64,000 bases of DNA, from the NCBI GenBank assembly GCA_965652415.1, contig CBFGVH010000002.1:20260-84259 (forward strand). Direction: 5' to 3'. A program made the translations under genes and the position numbers. Origin of the DNA: BQJD01 sp965652415. Its GTDB lineage: Bacteria > Pseudomonadota > Gammaproteobacteria > Arenicellales > CAJQKF01. Positions within the stretch are counted from its first letter, which is position 1. Each line of letters opens with the position of its first letter. The notes beneath the pieces are model-generated. The model saw nothing but the letters and a program-made list of their open reading frames with translations. It did not search any database and had not been told where the DNA came from. Positions 16,555 to 25,204 of the stretch are shown here, one piece after another.

Positions 16555-17240
16555 GGTCGCGCATCCGCGCCGGTGAAGGCGCCGTCGACAAGTTTCATGT
16601 GGCGCGAGCCGTGGCGCAGCAAGTCGAGGTTGTGAGTCGCCATGAGGATGGTCATGCCGTCCTGGTGGAGGCGGCCGAAGACCTCCATCACCCGGCGCGC
16701 CGCCTCGCGGTCGAGGTTTCCGGTCGGTTCGTCGGCCACCAGCAGCCTCGGACTCGCGGCGATGGCGCGGGCGATCGCCACGCGCTGCATCTCACCGCCC
16801 GAAAGCACCCGCGCCGGGCGATCCGACAATGCGTCGATACCGACCCTGGCGAGCGCTTCGCGCGCCAGGCGTTCGGCGTCGCCGCGGGCACGGTCGGTGT
16901 AACGAAACCTGAACATGACATTCTCCAGCACGCTGCGCCGCGGCAGCAGCGCGTAGCGCTGGAACACGATGCCCACGGCGCGCGCACGCGCCAGGCTCAA
17001 CGCGCGTTCGCTCGAGCGGGAGAGGTCCTCGCCCATGAACGCCAGGGCGCCGGCCGTGGGCGCGTCGAGCAGCGCCGACAGGTGCAGCAGCGTGCTCTTG
17101 CCCGAGCCGGACGGCCCGGTCACCATGACGAATTCACCCGCGTCGATGACGAGATCGACGCCCCGCAGCGCCTCGACCCGGGCGTGCCCCGATCCGAATG
17201 CCTTGCGTACGCCGTCCATGGCGAGCACCGGGGCGGTCAA
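16548..17240 (-). CDS. MacB-type ABC transporter ATP-binding protein
   Basis: A 230-residue ATPase with Walker A GPSGSGKST, Q-loop VFQRYALLP, signature LSGGEMQRVAIARAI, Walker B LLVADEPTGNLD and switch His in MATHNLD, a set typical of the LolD/MacB (FtsE-like) group that works with FtsX-type permeases. Translation starts at TTG 17240 inside the stop codon of the upstream HlyD gene (overlap TTGA); ATG 17219 would cut into the first strand and is less likely. The ATPase and permease are separate chains here, whereas they are fused in E. coli MacB. Confidence 0.92.
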   Translation of the reverse strand: MTAPVLAMDGVRKAFGSGHARVEALRGVDLVIDAGEFVMVTGPSGSGKSTLLHLSALLDAPTAGALAFMGEDLSRSSERALSLARARAVGIVFQRYALLPRRSVLENVMFRFRYTDRARGDAERLAREALARVGIDALSDRPARVLSGGEMQRVAIARAIAASPRLLVADEPTGNLDREAARRVMEVFGRLHQDGMTILMATHNLDLLRHGSRHMKLVDGAFTGADARPC

Positions 17241-18469
17241 TCCACGACCACCCGGTCGCCGGGCGCGAGGCCCGCGACCACCTCGTAGTGGGTGAGGTTG
17301 GCTCGGCCGACTGAAACCTCGCGCCACTCGGGCGTGCCGTCGACGAGAACGCGGGCTCGCGGTTCGCCGCCGCCGAAGCGCACGGCGCGGCGCGGCACCA
17401 GCACGGCGTCTTCGGCGAAATACGATTGCACCTGTACCACCACCGACATGCCGGGCCGGATTCGCGGGTCGTTCGTCTCGATGCGCACCACGACGTGGAA
17501 GAACTTCTGCCGGTCGGGCTTGCCGGGGACCGACTGCGCCACGGCACCGACCGTTTCCACGTGTCCGTCGAAGCGCAGGTCCGGATAGGCCAGCGGCTGA
17601 ACCAGCGCGGGAGCGCCGTGCGCCACTGTGTTGAGTTCCGCCTCGGGTACGTCGAGCACGGCCACCAGGTCGGACATGTCGGGCAGGATCATGAACGGCT
17701 GGTTCGGGTACAGCGTGTCGCCGACGCGAACCCGCCTGAACTCGTTGCCGATGCCGAGCGGCTTGTAGACGACGACGCCGCCGGCTGGAGCGCGGATCAC
17801 CGAGCTGGCGAGCTGCTCGCGGGCCACGGCGAGCGACTGCTCCGCCGAGGCCACGGTCGTTCGCGCCTTGGCCAATGCCGCCGGGTGCAGGTAGTCCCGG
17901 GTCAGCCTGTATTCGAGCTCGGCCTTGTCCACCTCGGCATCGAGGCTCGCCACCTTGCGCCGCTGCTGCTCGACCTCCTGGGCCGACAGCATGCGGTCGC
18001 GCATCAGGGCCTCGGAGTCGTCGAGGTAGGCGCGCTCGGCGTCGCGCTTGCGGCGGGACTCGTCGAGAGCCAGTTCGAGTTCCTTGAGTTCCAGCGGCAG
18101 GCGGGCGTGCTCGAGACTCTCGAGTTCGCTGCGGGCGATGGCCAGTTCCTGCTCCAGCTTCATGATGCGGGCCCGGATCTCGCTGGCGTCGAACCGGGCG
18201 AGGACGTCGCCGGGGGCGACGGTGGCGCCCTCCTCCACCAGTTCGACCAGCGTGGCCGGGCCCTGGAAGCGCGAGGCCACGCTGACCATGTGACGCGACT
18301 CGATCACGCCGTCGTGGGCGCTGAGCACGGACAGCTCGCCGCGGGTGACCATCGTGGTGGAGACATCGGCGGGCAGGTCGCGTGTCGTGGTGGTGTCCCT
18401 GAACGACCACGCCAGGGTGGCAGCGCCGGCGGCGAGTACGAGCACTGCGAGCCAGCGCACGGCGCTCAT
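17237..18469 (-). CDS. HlyD/MacA-family periplasmic adaptor
   Basis: Membrane-fusion protein linking the ABC permease to a TolC-like channel. The 410-residue chain has an N-terminal signal-anchor helix (WLAVLVLAAGAATLAW), a lipoyl/barrel-sandwich half (FQGPATLVELVEEGATVAPGDVLARFD), a long helical hairpin (about 100-215, with heptad-rich KLEQELAIARSELESLE), the second lipoyl half (VIRAPAGGVVVYK) and beta-barrel and membrane-proximal domains to the end. The gene overlaps its upstream neighbour (outer-membrane protein, ATGA) and downstream neighbour (ATPase, TTGA), so the exporter subunits are co-translated. Confidence 0.92.
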   Translation of the reverse strand: MSAVRWLAVLVLAAGAATLAWSFRDTTTTRDLPADVSTTMVTRGELSVLSAHDGVIESRHMVSVASRFQGPATLVELVEEGATVAPGDVLARFDASEIRARIMKLEQELAIARSELESLEHARLPLELKELELALDESRRKRDAERAYLDDSEALMRDRMLSAQEVEQQRRKVASLDAEVDKAELEYRLTRDYLHPAALAKARTTVASAEQSLAVAREQLASSVIRAPAGGVVVYKPLGIGNEFRRVRVGDTLYPNQPFMILPDMSDLVAVLDVPEAELNTVAHGAPALVQPLAYPDLRFDGHVETVGAVAQSVPGKPDRQKFFHVVVRIETNDPRIRPGMSVVVQVQSYFAEDAVLVPRRAVRFGGGEPRARVLVDGTPEWREVSVGRANLTHYEVVAGLAPGDRVVVD

Positions 18470-19875
18470 TGGAGCGCCTCCGGGGCGAGCATCGCCGGGT
18501 ACTCGATCAGCACGCCGATGGTGTGCAGGAACCTCCAGGCCGCCAGCGTCGCATCGGTCTCGCCCGCCAGCAGGCGGCTCTCGGCATCCAGGTACGCCTC
18601 CTCGGCGTCGGTCACGGAGAAGTTGTCGGTGCGACCGCTCTCGAACAGGCGGCGCGCAAGTTCCAGCCGCGCCGAGGCGTGATCGAGATTCGACTCGAAG
18701 GTGGCCAGATCCGCGCGCGCGCGCCGGTAGGCGAGCATGGACTGGCGCACCTCGCGCGAGATCCCGAGTTGCACCACCCGGATCCGCTGCTCGGCCGACA
18801 CCTCCTCCAGCCTCGCCTGCTCGAGGTCGATGCGCGCCGCCCGGTCGTTGAGATCGGTTTCGCCCCGCACCCCCACGAACCAGCGGCTGCGGTCGCCGCC
18901 GAAGAACGTCAGCGGCTTGTCGGCGCGCTCGTAGCGGCCGGTCAGGGTGACGTCCGGCAGGAGCAGGTTCTCCGCGATGCGGGCCCCGCGCACGGCGTCG
19001 TCGCGATCCTGCAGGGCCTGGGCATAGTCGAGACGATTATCCAGCGCGCGCTCGACCGCCTCGTGGGAGGTCGGCAGGTCGATGGAAAAGATCCCCGTCG
19101 GTTCCAGTGCCAGAACGATGTCCGGGTCCAGCCCCAGCAGTTCGGCCAGCGCCTGCCGCTCGGATTCGAGCCGTTCCGTATTGGCCGCAAGGCGCGAGCG
19201 CGCCAGTCCCTGCTGCAGCTCGACGCGCAGCGAATCGATGCGCGTCGAGCGCCCCAGAGCCTCCTTGGCGCGGGTGCTGCGCAGCAGCTCCTCGGCGCGA
19301 TCGAGCGACTCGCGGTCGGCGGCCACCTGGCGCTCGAAGCGCAGTATGCTCTCGTAGGATTCGATGACGTCGAGAACCAGGTCGGAGCGGCGCGCGAAGT
19401 ACAGTCGTTCGCTGCGGCGCAGCGCGCTAGTCGCGCGCACCACCGGCTCTTCGTTGACCAGGCGGCCGAAGCGCCGGAACAGCGGCTGGTTGAACTCGAT
19501 GGCAAGCCGCGCGCGGCGGCCGAGGGAACGGTCGAAATCGTCGCTGGTCACGGTCGCGGACAGGCGCGCGCCGGTGCCGAAGCGCTTCGACGTCTCGAGC
19601 CCGTAGCGAGACGTGGTTTCGTCGTCGAGGGTCCCGATTTCCAGCACGGGCCGCACCTCGATATCGAAGCTGGACTCGGCCCGTTCCACTGCCAGGCTCG
19701 CGCCCTTGACGTCGAGAATATCCAGTACCAGCGAACGGTTCTGCCAGACGGCCAGCTCGATGGCACGGTCGAGATCGAGACGGTAGGGTTGCGCCGCGGC
19801 AACCGATTGCCCCGCCGCGAGACACGAGATCGCCAGGGCGGCGATCGAGCGGGACAGCACGTTTGTTGGGCGCAT
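18466..19875 (-). CDS. TolC-family outer-membrane efflux protein
   Basis: Outer-membrane/periplasmic tunnel of the exporter. From ATG 19875 the 469-residue product begins with a Sec signal (SRSIAALAISCLAAGQSVAAAQP) followed by LDLDRAIELAVWQN, the usual first helix of TolC-like repeats. Two repeats of long coiled-coil helices follow, with recognisable segments such as YESILRFERQVAADRESL and RRARADLATFESNLDHASARLELA. The frame is open to 19980, but the later ATG puts the signal peptide at the N-terminus. It is the first gene of the tolC-hlyD-ATPase-permease operon. Its promoter should lie in 19876-20154, a gap shared with the divergent outer-membrane protein gene. Confidence 0.88.
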   Translation of the reverse strand: MRPTNVLSRSIAALAISCLAAGQSVAAAQPYRLDLDRAIELAVWQNRSLVLDILDVKGASLAVERAESSFDIEVRPVLEIGTLDDETTSRYGLETSKRFGTGARLSATVTSDDFDRSLGRRARLAIEFNQPLFRRFGRLVNEEPVVRATSALRRSERLYFARRSDLVLDVIESYESILRFERQVAADRESLDRAEELLRSTRAKEALGRSTRIDSLRVELQQGLARSRLAANTERLESERQALAELLGLDPDIVLALEPTGIFSIDLPTSHEAVERALDNRLDYAQALQDRDDAVRGARIAENLLLPDVTLTGRYERADKPLTFFGGDRSRWFVGVRGETDLNDRAARIDLEQARLEEVSAEQRIRVVQLGISREVRQSMLAYRRARADLATFESNLDHASARLELARRLFESGRTDNFSVTDAEEAYLDAESRLLAGETDATLAAWRFLHTIGVLIEYPAMLAPEALQ

Positions 19876-20154
19876 CGACGAACCGGAACACGATGGAGTA
19901 ATGATTCGGCGCGGCGGCGCCGGCGATGTCAGGACCGATCGGGTCGCGCTGTCCATGTCGCGCCACATCGGCCGCTTCAATCATACCGGGCGAGGCAGGC
20001 ACGGGAAAGGATGCGCCGATGCTTGCGGCAGCGTCGCAAAAAACACTCTGCCGGGCTTTACCTTCTTGATTATCCGATGATTTCTGATAACCTTGGGCGG
20101 CATAACAAAACCTGCTCATCGTACTTCTGAACGCCCACCGGGAGGAATCGCGCA

Positions 20155-20742
20155 ATGACCCACAAAGGATGCCTGAAAACCGCCCTGGCACTGACCGCGG
20201 CGCTGGGCGCGTCGAGTGCGGCGGCAGATGATTTCACGTGGTTCGGGCAGCGAGCCGACGGCAACTGGCTGGCCGGCGCGAAGGTCGAATCGGTGAGTCA
20301 CGGGCGGGGCGGCTACGACGACGCCTCGGGCCTCGGCCTTCTGTTCGGATACGAGTTCTCGCGTCCGATCGGCCTCGACGGAACTTCCAGCGTCGAACTC
20401 GAATTCACCGACACGCTCGAGGAAGGCGACGTCGGCAGCGACAGCATCTTCGGCACCGGAGGTGAATGGGACAGCGAGAACCTGGCGCTGTTCTTCACCT
20501 ACCGTACCCCCGGCAACGTCTACTTCAAGGGCAAGATCGGCGCGCTTCGTTCGGAGGTCACCACCCGCCTCGACGGTGTGCCGGGCGTCACCGAGCAGGA
20601 CACCAGTTTCGCCTACGGCGCGGGGCTGGGGCTGAAACTGGGACAGACCGGGAACTTCAACCTGGAACTGGAATTCGTCGGCACCAGCGGCGACAACGAC
20701 CTCTCGATCATCTCCCTCGGCGGCCTGTACAAGTTTCGCTGA
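20155..20742 (+). CDS. Outer-membrane beta-barrel protein
   Basis: A GGGAGGAAT ribosome binding site precedes the ATG. The 195-residue product has a signal peptide ending near AALGASSAAA and then about eight amphipathic strands with alternating residues (NWLAGAKVESVSHGRGG, LGLLFGYEFSRPIGL, SSVELEFTDTLEEG, LALFFTYRTPGNVYFKGKIG). It ends in LGGLYKFR; the aromatic residue near the C-terminus fits the outer-membrane assembly signal. It resembles the OmpW/OmpA-like small barrels, with no substrate indicated. The AT-rich upstream region has TTATC/GATAA half sites around 20069-20091. Confidence 0.8.
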   Translation: MTHKGCLKTALALTAALGASSAAADDFTWFGQRADGNWLAGAKVESVSHGRGGYDDASGLGLLFGYEFSRPIGLDGTSSVELEFTDTLEEGDVGSDSIFGTGGEWDSENLALFFTYRTPGNVYFKGKIGALRSEVTTRLDGVPGVTEQDTSFAYGAGLGLKLGQTGNFNLELEFVGTSGDNDLSIISLGGLYKFR

Positions 20743-20751
20743 CGCGCCGCG

Positions 20752-21960
20752 TCACGCCAGCAGCGGCGCCACCACTATACGGATCAGCTCGCCGGCGCGC
20801 CTCAGTGCCATCTCGGCATCAAGGGGCGTCGCCGCCCGGCTGAACACGAACCCCGGGTAGGCGCCTCCTTCGGGCCACGCGGTGATCACCTGCCCGCTCC
20901 CTACATCGATTTCCACGTCCTCGATGCCCGGCACCCGGCGCGCCTCGCCGATGCCCTCCACGCGCCGCACCACTCCCGAGGCCGGTACCGGCACCATCAG
21001 CACGCCTGCCCCGCCGCGCAGCGGGGCAATGGCCGGTTTCTCACCGACTGCGTGCGCGATGACGATCTCTTCCAGCGTGAGTCCGGTGGCGAAAGTCAGC
21101 AGCCGCGCGCACTTGCCGCCGATGGTTCGCGCGGCAACCTCGAGCGGCCAGACGCCGTGGGCGTTCACGCGGCACTCCGCGTGTACCGGCCCCTCGACCA
21201 GGCCGAGCGCGCTGCACGCGGCCTGGACGTCTTCGCCGATACGCTCGACGATGGCGGGAGCCAGGCGCGACGGCGTCGTGTAATACGTCTCCTCGAAGTA
21301 AGGACCGGTGAGCGGTTCGGGCTTGTCGAACACCGCCAGCACCTCGAGTATCCCGCCGGTCAGCAAACCCTCGACGGCAACCTCGAAACCTGGAATGTAG
21401 CGCTCGACGAGGACGCGAAAATCCGGTTCGGCGAATTCCCTTGCAAGCAGCCGTTCGATGCGATCGAGTGCGCGGATCAACGCCGCCTCGTCGTCGACCC
21501 GGATCACGCCGCGGCTGGCGGACATCGACAGAGGCTTGACGACCAGTGGAAACGGCGGCAGCGCCAAGATCGCCGTCGGTCGATCGCGAAGATCGACACA
21601 GGCGAAGTCGGGCGACGCGACGCCTGCTTCGGCGAGTCGACCGCGGGCGCGGAGCTTGTCGTTGGTCAGCGCGGCCGCCGCCGGGTCGTTACCGTTCAGG
21701 CCGAGTCGCCGGGCGATTCGTGCCCCGAGTTCAGCCGTGGCGTCGTCGGTCACGCAAACGCCGTCGAAAGGAAAGTCGCGATGCCTCTCCCCTGCAATCT
21801 CGAGGGCGGCATCCACATCGCCCGCGTCGTGGACCGCGCCGGCGACGTGCGCCGGCAGATCGAGCGCGGAACGCGCGCACAGGAGAAAGGGTTCGACGCC
21901 GGCCGTCCGTGCCGCCTCGATGTAGGGCGCGGTGCGGTAACTGGCGTGCGGCGCCACCAC
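20752..21960 (-). CDS. ATP-grasp domain enzyme (carboxylate-amine ligase type)
   Basis: ATP-grasp enzymes join a carboxylate to an amine or thiol through an acyl phosphate. The order is: Rossmann-like N-terminal part (LLVVAPHASYRTAPYIEAARTAG); a GVCVTDDATAELGARIARRLGL segment as in PurK/biotin-carboxylase-like enzymes; the ATP-binding subdomain with FPLVVKPLSMSASRGVIRVD; VERYIPGFEVAVEGLL; and ECRVNAHGVWPLEVAARTIGGK with the metal-binding residues. The C-terminal 80 residues resemble an L-amino-acid-ligase C-domain. The substrate is unknown. The start is uncertain: GTG 21960 is used here, but the frame runs to an ATG at 22050 inside the 3' end of the upstream Fe-S carrier gene. It is probably co-transcribed with that gene. 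Confidence 0.83.
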   Translation of the reverse strand: MVAPHASYRTAPYIEAARTAGVEPFLLCARSALDLPAHVAGAVHDAGDVDAALEIAGERHRDFPFDGVCVTDDATAELGARIARRLGLNGNDPAAAALTNDKLRARGRLAEAGVASPDFACVDLRDRPTAILALPPFPLVVKPLSMSASRGVIRVDDEAALIRALDRIERLLAREFAEPDFRVLVERYIPGFEVAVEGLLTGGILEVLAVFDKPEPLTGPYFEETYYTTPSRLAPAIVERIGEDVQAACSALGLVEGPVHAECRVNAHGVWPLEVAARTIGGKCARLLTFATGLTLEEIVIAHAVGEKPAIAPLRGGAGVLMVPVPASGVVRRVEGIGEARRVPGIEDVEIDVGSGQVITAWPEGGAYPGFVFSRAATPLDAEMALRRAGELIRIVVAPLLA

Positions 21961-22010
21961 GAGGAGGCGCCTGGCGGCTCGCCCCCCGGCACGCGCGACG
22001 GCCCCTTGCG

Positions 22011-22406
22011 TCAGCCGCAGCCCCCGCGCCCGGCGCCGCAGCCGCCGCACGCACCGCTGCCGCCGACGGCCTGGAACACGTTGTTGAACACGAAGGATGC
22101 GTTGACGCCGTCCTCGACGAAGTCGATCTCGGCGCCCTTGAGGTAGCCCAGCGCGACCGGATCGACGACCACGCGGAAGCCGTTGCCGTCGTCGAGCACG
22201 CTGTCGGTACCGTACTCCTCCTCGGCGAAGGTCATGCCGTAGTTCATGCCGGAGCAGCCGCCGCCGGAGACGAAGATGCGAATCGCGCGAATGTCGTCGT
22301 CGGCATCGGCGATGAGCCCGGCCAGCTTGCCGCGGGCGGACGCGGTGATGGCGAGGTCGTTCTCCGAGATGCCGAGGGCGTTTTCGATGGCTCCGATGTC
22401 TGTCAT
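22011..22406 (-). CDS. A-type Fe-S carrier (ErpA/IscA/HesB family) with unusual C-terminus
   Basis: Carries Fe-S clusters from the scaffold to apoproteins. From ATG 22406 (GAGG eight bases upstream) the product has 131 residues. The first cluster Cys is in IFVSGGGCSGMNYGM, and the family strands GFRVVVDPVALGYLKGAEIDFVED and ASFVFNN follow. The usual C-terminal Cys-x-Cys is replaced by a Gly/Cys-rich tail in which the Cys are spaced CGGC and then a third follows after six residues. The N-terminus is also about 15 residues longer than in ErpA. It is divergent from yggX, another iron-handling protein, and followed by the ATP-grasp gene. Confidence 0.88.
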   Translation of the reverse strand: MTDIGAIENALGISENDLAITASARGKLAGLIADADDDIRAIRIFVSGGGCSGMNYGMTFAEEEYGTDSVLDDGNGFRVVVDPVALGYLKGAEIDFVEDGVNASFVFNNVFQAVGGSGACGGCGAGRGGCG

Positions 22407-22508
22407 GTCGATCAACCTCGAGTTACGTATAATCATGTCTTTTACAGCAAATCCCGCAACGCATCAATGTTCCACCAGGGATGTAATCCCTTTCCCGGAG
22501 TCCGGTAA

Positions 22509-22787
22509 ATGGCGCGCCTTGTGAAGTGCTCCGTGCTCGGCCGCGAGGCACCGGCGCTCGACAGCGCCCCCTATCCCGGCGAACTCGGGGAGCGAATCCT
22601 CGCCAGCGTTTCGGCGGAAGGCTGGCAGCTCTGGCTCGAGCGTCTCGTCCTGATCATCAACGAGAACCAGCTCAGCACCGCGGACCCCCGGCACCTCGAG
22701 TTCATCGAAGAGCAGATGAAGGGCTTCTTGTTCGGCGAAGGCGAGGGCGGCGACCTTCCCGCCGGCTTTCGCCCGCGCAAGAAGTAG
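22509..22787 (+). CDS. yggX: Probable Fe(2+)-trafficking protein YggX
   Basis: Small cytoplasmic protein linked to iron handling and protection of Fe-S clusters from oxidation. The 92 residues match the family closely: the N-terminal LVKCSVLGREAPALD with the conserved Cys, YPGELGERI, SAEGWQLWLERLVLIINENQL and the C-terminal FIEEQMKGFLFGEG. Length is normal. It is a single gene, divergent from the A-type Fe-S carrier and convergent with recO (13 nt between the ends). Confidence 0.95.
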   Translation: MARLVKCSVLGREAPALDSAPYPGELGERILASVSAEGWQLWLERLVLIINENQLSTADPRHLEFIEEQMKGFLFGEGEGGDLPAGFRPRKK

Positions 22788-22799
22788 CCGGCAGGCGCT

Positions 22800-23540
22800 T
22801 CAGCCGTCGTCGACGGCCGCCTGGGGGCCGTACATCTGCATGAACACCGAGCGGCTCTTCAGGTGGCGGCCCTCCATGAGTCCGGCGAGCAGCGTGCGGA
22901 TCAGAATCTTGGCCTCGCGACGGGCCGCGGTGCCGGGCCGCGCACCCGAGTGCAGCGCAAGCAGGGTCTCGCCCCTGACCGGCGTGCCGGCGAACCCGGC
23001 CGCGCCGTCCTCCACCGGTCCTCTTCCGATGATATAGAGGTAGCCGCGCCTTGCTTCAATGGGTTGTTGCCCGATCACCTCGCGCTCGAGCACCAGGCCA
23101 TAGCCGACGTCCGCCAGCAGCGCCGCCTCGAACCGCCTCAGAGCCCATTCCGGGTCGTCCTCGGCAAGCTCGGCGAGCAGCGACTCGTAAGCCGAGAACA
23201 GGGCCTCGTGCGGATCGCCGCGGTGCAGGAACTTCAGCAGCAGTTCGTTGGCGTACCACGCGCACATGAGCGGAGCACCGGCAAGGCGCGGGACGGCCCC
23301 GACAAGTTCTGCGCGCACCAGGGTGACCAGCTCCCGGCGCCCGCTCCAGTCCAGCGCCAGGGGGAAGAACGCCTGCACGATGCCGCGATGCGGCGACTTC
23401 AGTCGCCGCGCGCCCTTGGCCATGAGCGGCACTCGGCCATGGTCGCGGCAGAACGCGTCGAGCACGAGGCTGCTCTCGGAGAACGGGTGGCGGGCGAGGA
23501 TGTAGGCCGGTTGTCTCTGGACCTTGCGCGACGTCGCCAT
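22800..23540 (-). CDS. recO: DNA repair protein RecO
   Basis: Recombination mediator of the RecFOR pathway; it helps load RecA on SSB-coated single-stranded DNA. The 246-residue chain starts with the OB-fold domain (PAYILARHPFSESSLVLDAFCRDHGRV, GARRLKSPHRGIVQAFFPL), followed by the helical C-terminal domain (FEAALLADVGYGLVLE). The zinc-binding Cys cluster found in some RecO proteins is missing, as in many gammaproteobacteria. It is the last gene of the lepA-lepB-DUF4845-rnc-era-recO series, 36 nt behind era. No pdxJ follows, unlike in E. coli. Confidence 0.94.
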   Translation of the reverse strand: MATSRKVQRQPAYILARHPFSESSLVLDAFCRDHGRVPLMAKGARRLKSPHRGIVQAFFPLALDWSGRRELVTLVRAELVGAVPRLAGAPLMCAWYANELLLKFLHRGDPHEALFSAYESLLAELAEDDPEWALRRFEAALLADVGYGLVLEREVIGQQPIEARRGYLYIIGRGPVEDGAAGFAGTPVRGETLLALHSGARPGTAARREAKILIRTLLAGLMEGRHLKSRSVFMQMYGPQAAVDDG

Positions 23541-23576
23541 CGCCTCACCGTCCTCGTCTCTCGAAGCGGGCCGCCG

Positions 23577-24488
23577 TTACCACTCGTCGAAGCCCAGGCT
23601 CCTGAGAACAACGGCGTCGTCGGTCCAGCCCTTGCGCACCTTGACCCACAGGCCGAGGTAGACCTTGCAGTCGAACAGGCGTTCGAGTTCGATGCGCGCG
23701 CTCTGCCCCATCTTTTTCAGGCCGCTTCCGTCGCGGCCGATGACGATGGCCTTCTGTCCGGGCTTCTCCACCCAGATGACGGCCTCGATGTGCAGCAGAT
23801 CCTTGGCGTCGCGCTCGAAACGGGTGATCTCCACGGCGCTGACGTAGGGAACCTCCTGCCCGAGCCGCCGGAATATCTTTTCGCGGATCAGCTCGGCGGC
23901 CTGGAATCTCTGGCCGCGATCGGTGAGCTGATCGGCGGGGAATCCGTGCGGACCGGCCGGCAGGTGTGCCACCAGGACCTCGAGCATGTGGTCCATGTTG
24001 TAGCCGCTGGACACAGAGATGGGAACGATATCGGCGAACTGCCGCGATTCGGTGATTCGGGCGATCAGGGGGAGCACATTCTCCTGGCGATCGAGCAGGT
24101 CGCACTTGTTGATGGCGAGCACGATAGGAACGCCGATTGCCGCCGCGCGCTGGTAGACGAGATCGTCGTCGGGCCGCCAGCCGGTGGCGCTGATCATCAT
24201 GAGGATGACGTCGACGCCCTCAAGGCTGGCGATCGCCGTGCGATTGATCAGCCGGTTCATTTCCTTGCCGCCGCCTCCGTGGATTCCCGGGGTGTCGACG
24301 AAGATGACCTGGGCGCGGCCCGTGGTGCGAATGCCGAGTATCCGGTTGCGAGTGGTCTGCGGCCGGCGCGAGGTGATGCTGACCTTGCGCCCGACGAAGC
24401 GGTTGAGCAGGGAGGACTTGCCGACATTCGGGCGCCCGGCGATGGCGACGAACCCGCAAACCGTCGCTGACGTGGCGCTACTCGTCAC
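23577..24488 (-). CDS. era: GTPase Era
   Basis: Essential GTPase that binds 16S rRNA near its 3' end in 30S assembly. Its 303 residues are the normal length. The G1 motif GRPNVGKS is near residue 17, the switch region has SRRPQTTRNRILGI, G3 is DTPGIH and G4 is NKCD. The C-terminal KH domain has IEAVIWVEKPGQKAIVIGRDGSGLKKMGQ, including the GxxG loop. Translation starts with GTG 24488, seven nt behind the rnc stop codon, in the conserved rnc-era pair. Confidence 0.97.
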   Translation of the reverse strand: MTSSATSATVCGFVAIAGRPNVGKSSLLNRFVGRKVSITSRRPQTTRNRILGIRTTGRAQVIFVDTPGIHGGGGKEMNRLINRTAIASLEGVDVILMMISATGWRPDDDLVYQRAAAIGVPIVLAINKCDLLDRQENVLPLIARITESRQFADIVPISVSSGYNMDHMLEVLVAHLPAGPHGFPADQLTDRGQRFQAAELIREKIFRRLGQEVPYVSAVEITRFERDAKDLLHIEAVIWVEKPGQKAIVIGRDGSGLKKMGQSARIELERLFDCKVYLGLWVKVRKGWTDDAVVLRSLGFDEW

Positions 24489-24494
24489 GGCCGG

Positions 24495-25184
24495 CTACGT
24501 GCGGACGTCCGCGGTTCCATAGAGTGCTTCCAGGGCCCTGGCCGCGGCGGCCTGCTCCGCCCTGCGCTTGCTGGTGCCGGTTCCCTCGAATGCGTCTCCG
24601 GCACCCGGTACCCGGCATTGGACGACGAAGCGCTGGTCATGCCCGGCACCCTCGACGCTCTCGACCACGTACTCGGGTAACTCGAGTCCCTGCCCCTGCA
24701 GCCGTTCCTGCAGCATCGTCTTGGGGTCCTTGCGCGCCTTGGTCGGGTCGGCCGACTCGAGCCGGGAGCCGAAACGGCTGTGCACGAAGCGCCGCGCGGC
24801 GTCCAGGCCGGCATCCACGTAGATCGCGCCGATGACGGCCTCGAGCGCGTCGGCGAGGATGGAATCGCGGTCGAACCCCCCGGACTTGAGCTCGCCGCTG
24901 CCGAGCGTCAGGTGCTCGCCGAGGCCGAGGTCACGCGCCACCCCGGCCAGGGTCGGCTCCTTGACGACGCCGGCGCGCGTGCGTGTGAGCTGGCCCTCGC
25001 CCGCATCGGGAAAGCGCTGGTAGAGCGATTCGGAGACCACCAGTTGCAGCACGCTGTCGCCAAGGAACTCGAGCCGCTCGTTGTTGCGGGCCCCGGCACT
25101 GCGATGAGTCAGGGCGCGATCGAGGAGTTCGGCGTCGGCGAACTCGTGGCCGAGCGTGCGGCCGAGCCGCTCACGATCTGTCAT
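24495..25184 (-). CDS. rnc: Ribonuclease III
   Basis: Endonuclease cutting double-stranded RNA, used in rRNA processing and mRNA decay. The 229-residue chain has the signature NERLEFLGDSVL in the N-terminal catalytic domain, the second metal-binding block DALEAVIGAIYVDAG, and the C-terminal double-stranded-RNA-binding domain (DPKTMLQERLQGQG ... GTGTSKRRAEQAAAARALEAL). Length and order are typical. It lies between the DUF4845 gene and era on the minus strand. Confidence 0.97.
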   Translation of the reverse strand: MTDRERLGRTLGHEFADAELLDRALTHRSAGARNNERLEFLGDSVLQLVVSESLYQRFPDAGEGQLTRTRAGVVKEPTLAGVARDLGLGEHLTLGSGELKSGGFDRDSILADALEAVIGAIYVDAGLDAARRFVHSRFGSRLESADPTKARKDPKTMLQERLQGQGLELPEYVVESVEGAGHDQRFVVQCRVPGAGDAFEGTGTSKRRAEQAAAARALEALYGTADVRT

Positions 25185-25204
25185 GTCGCATCGCGGCAGG
25201 GGTA

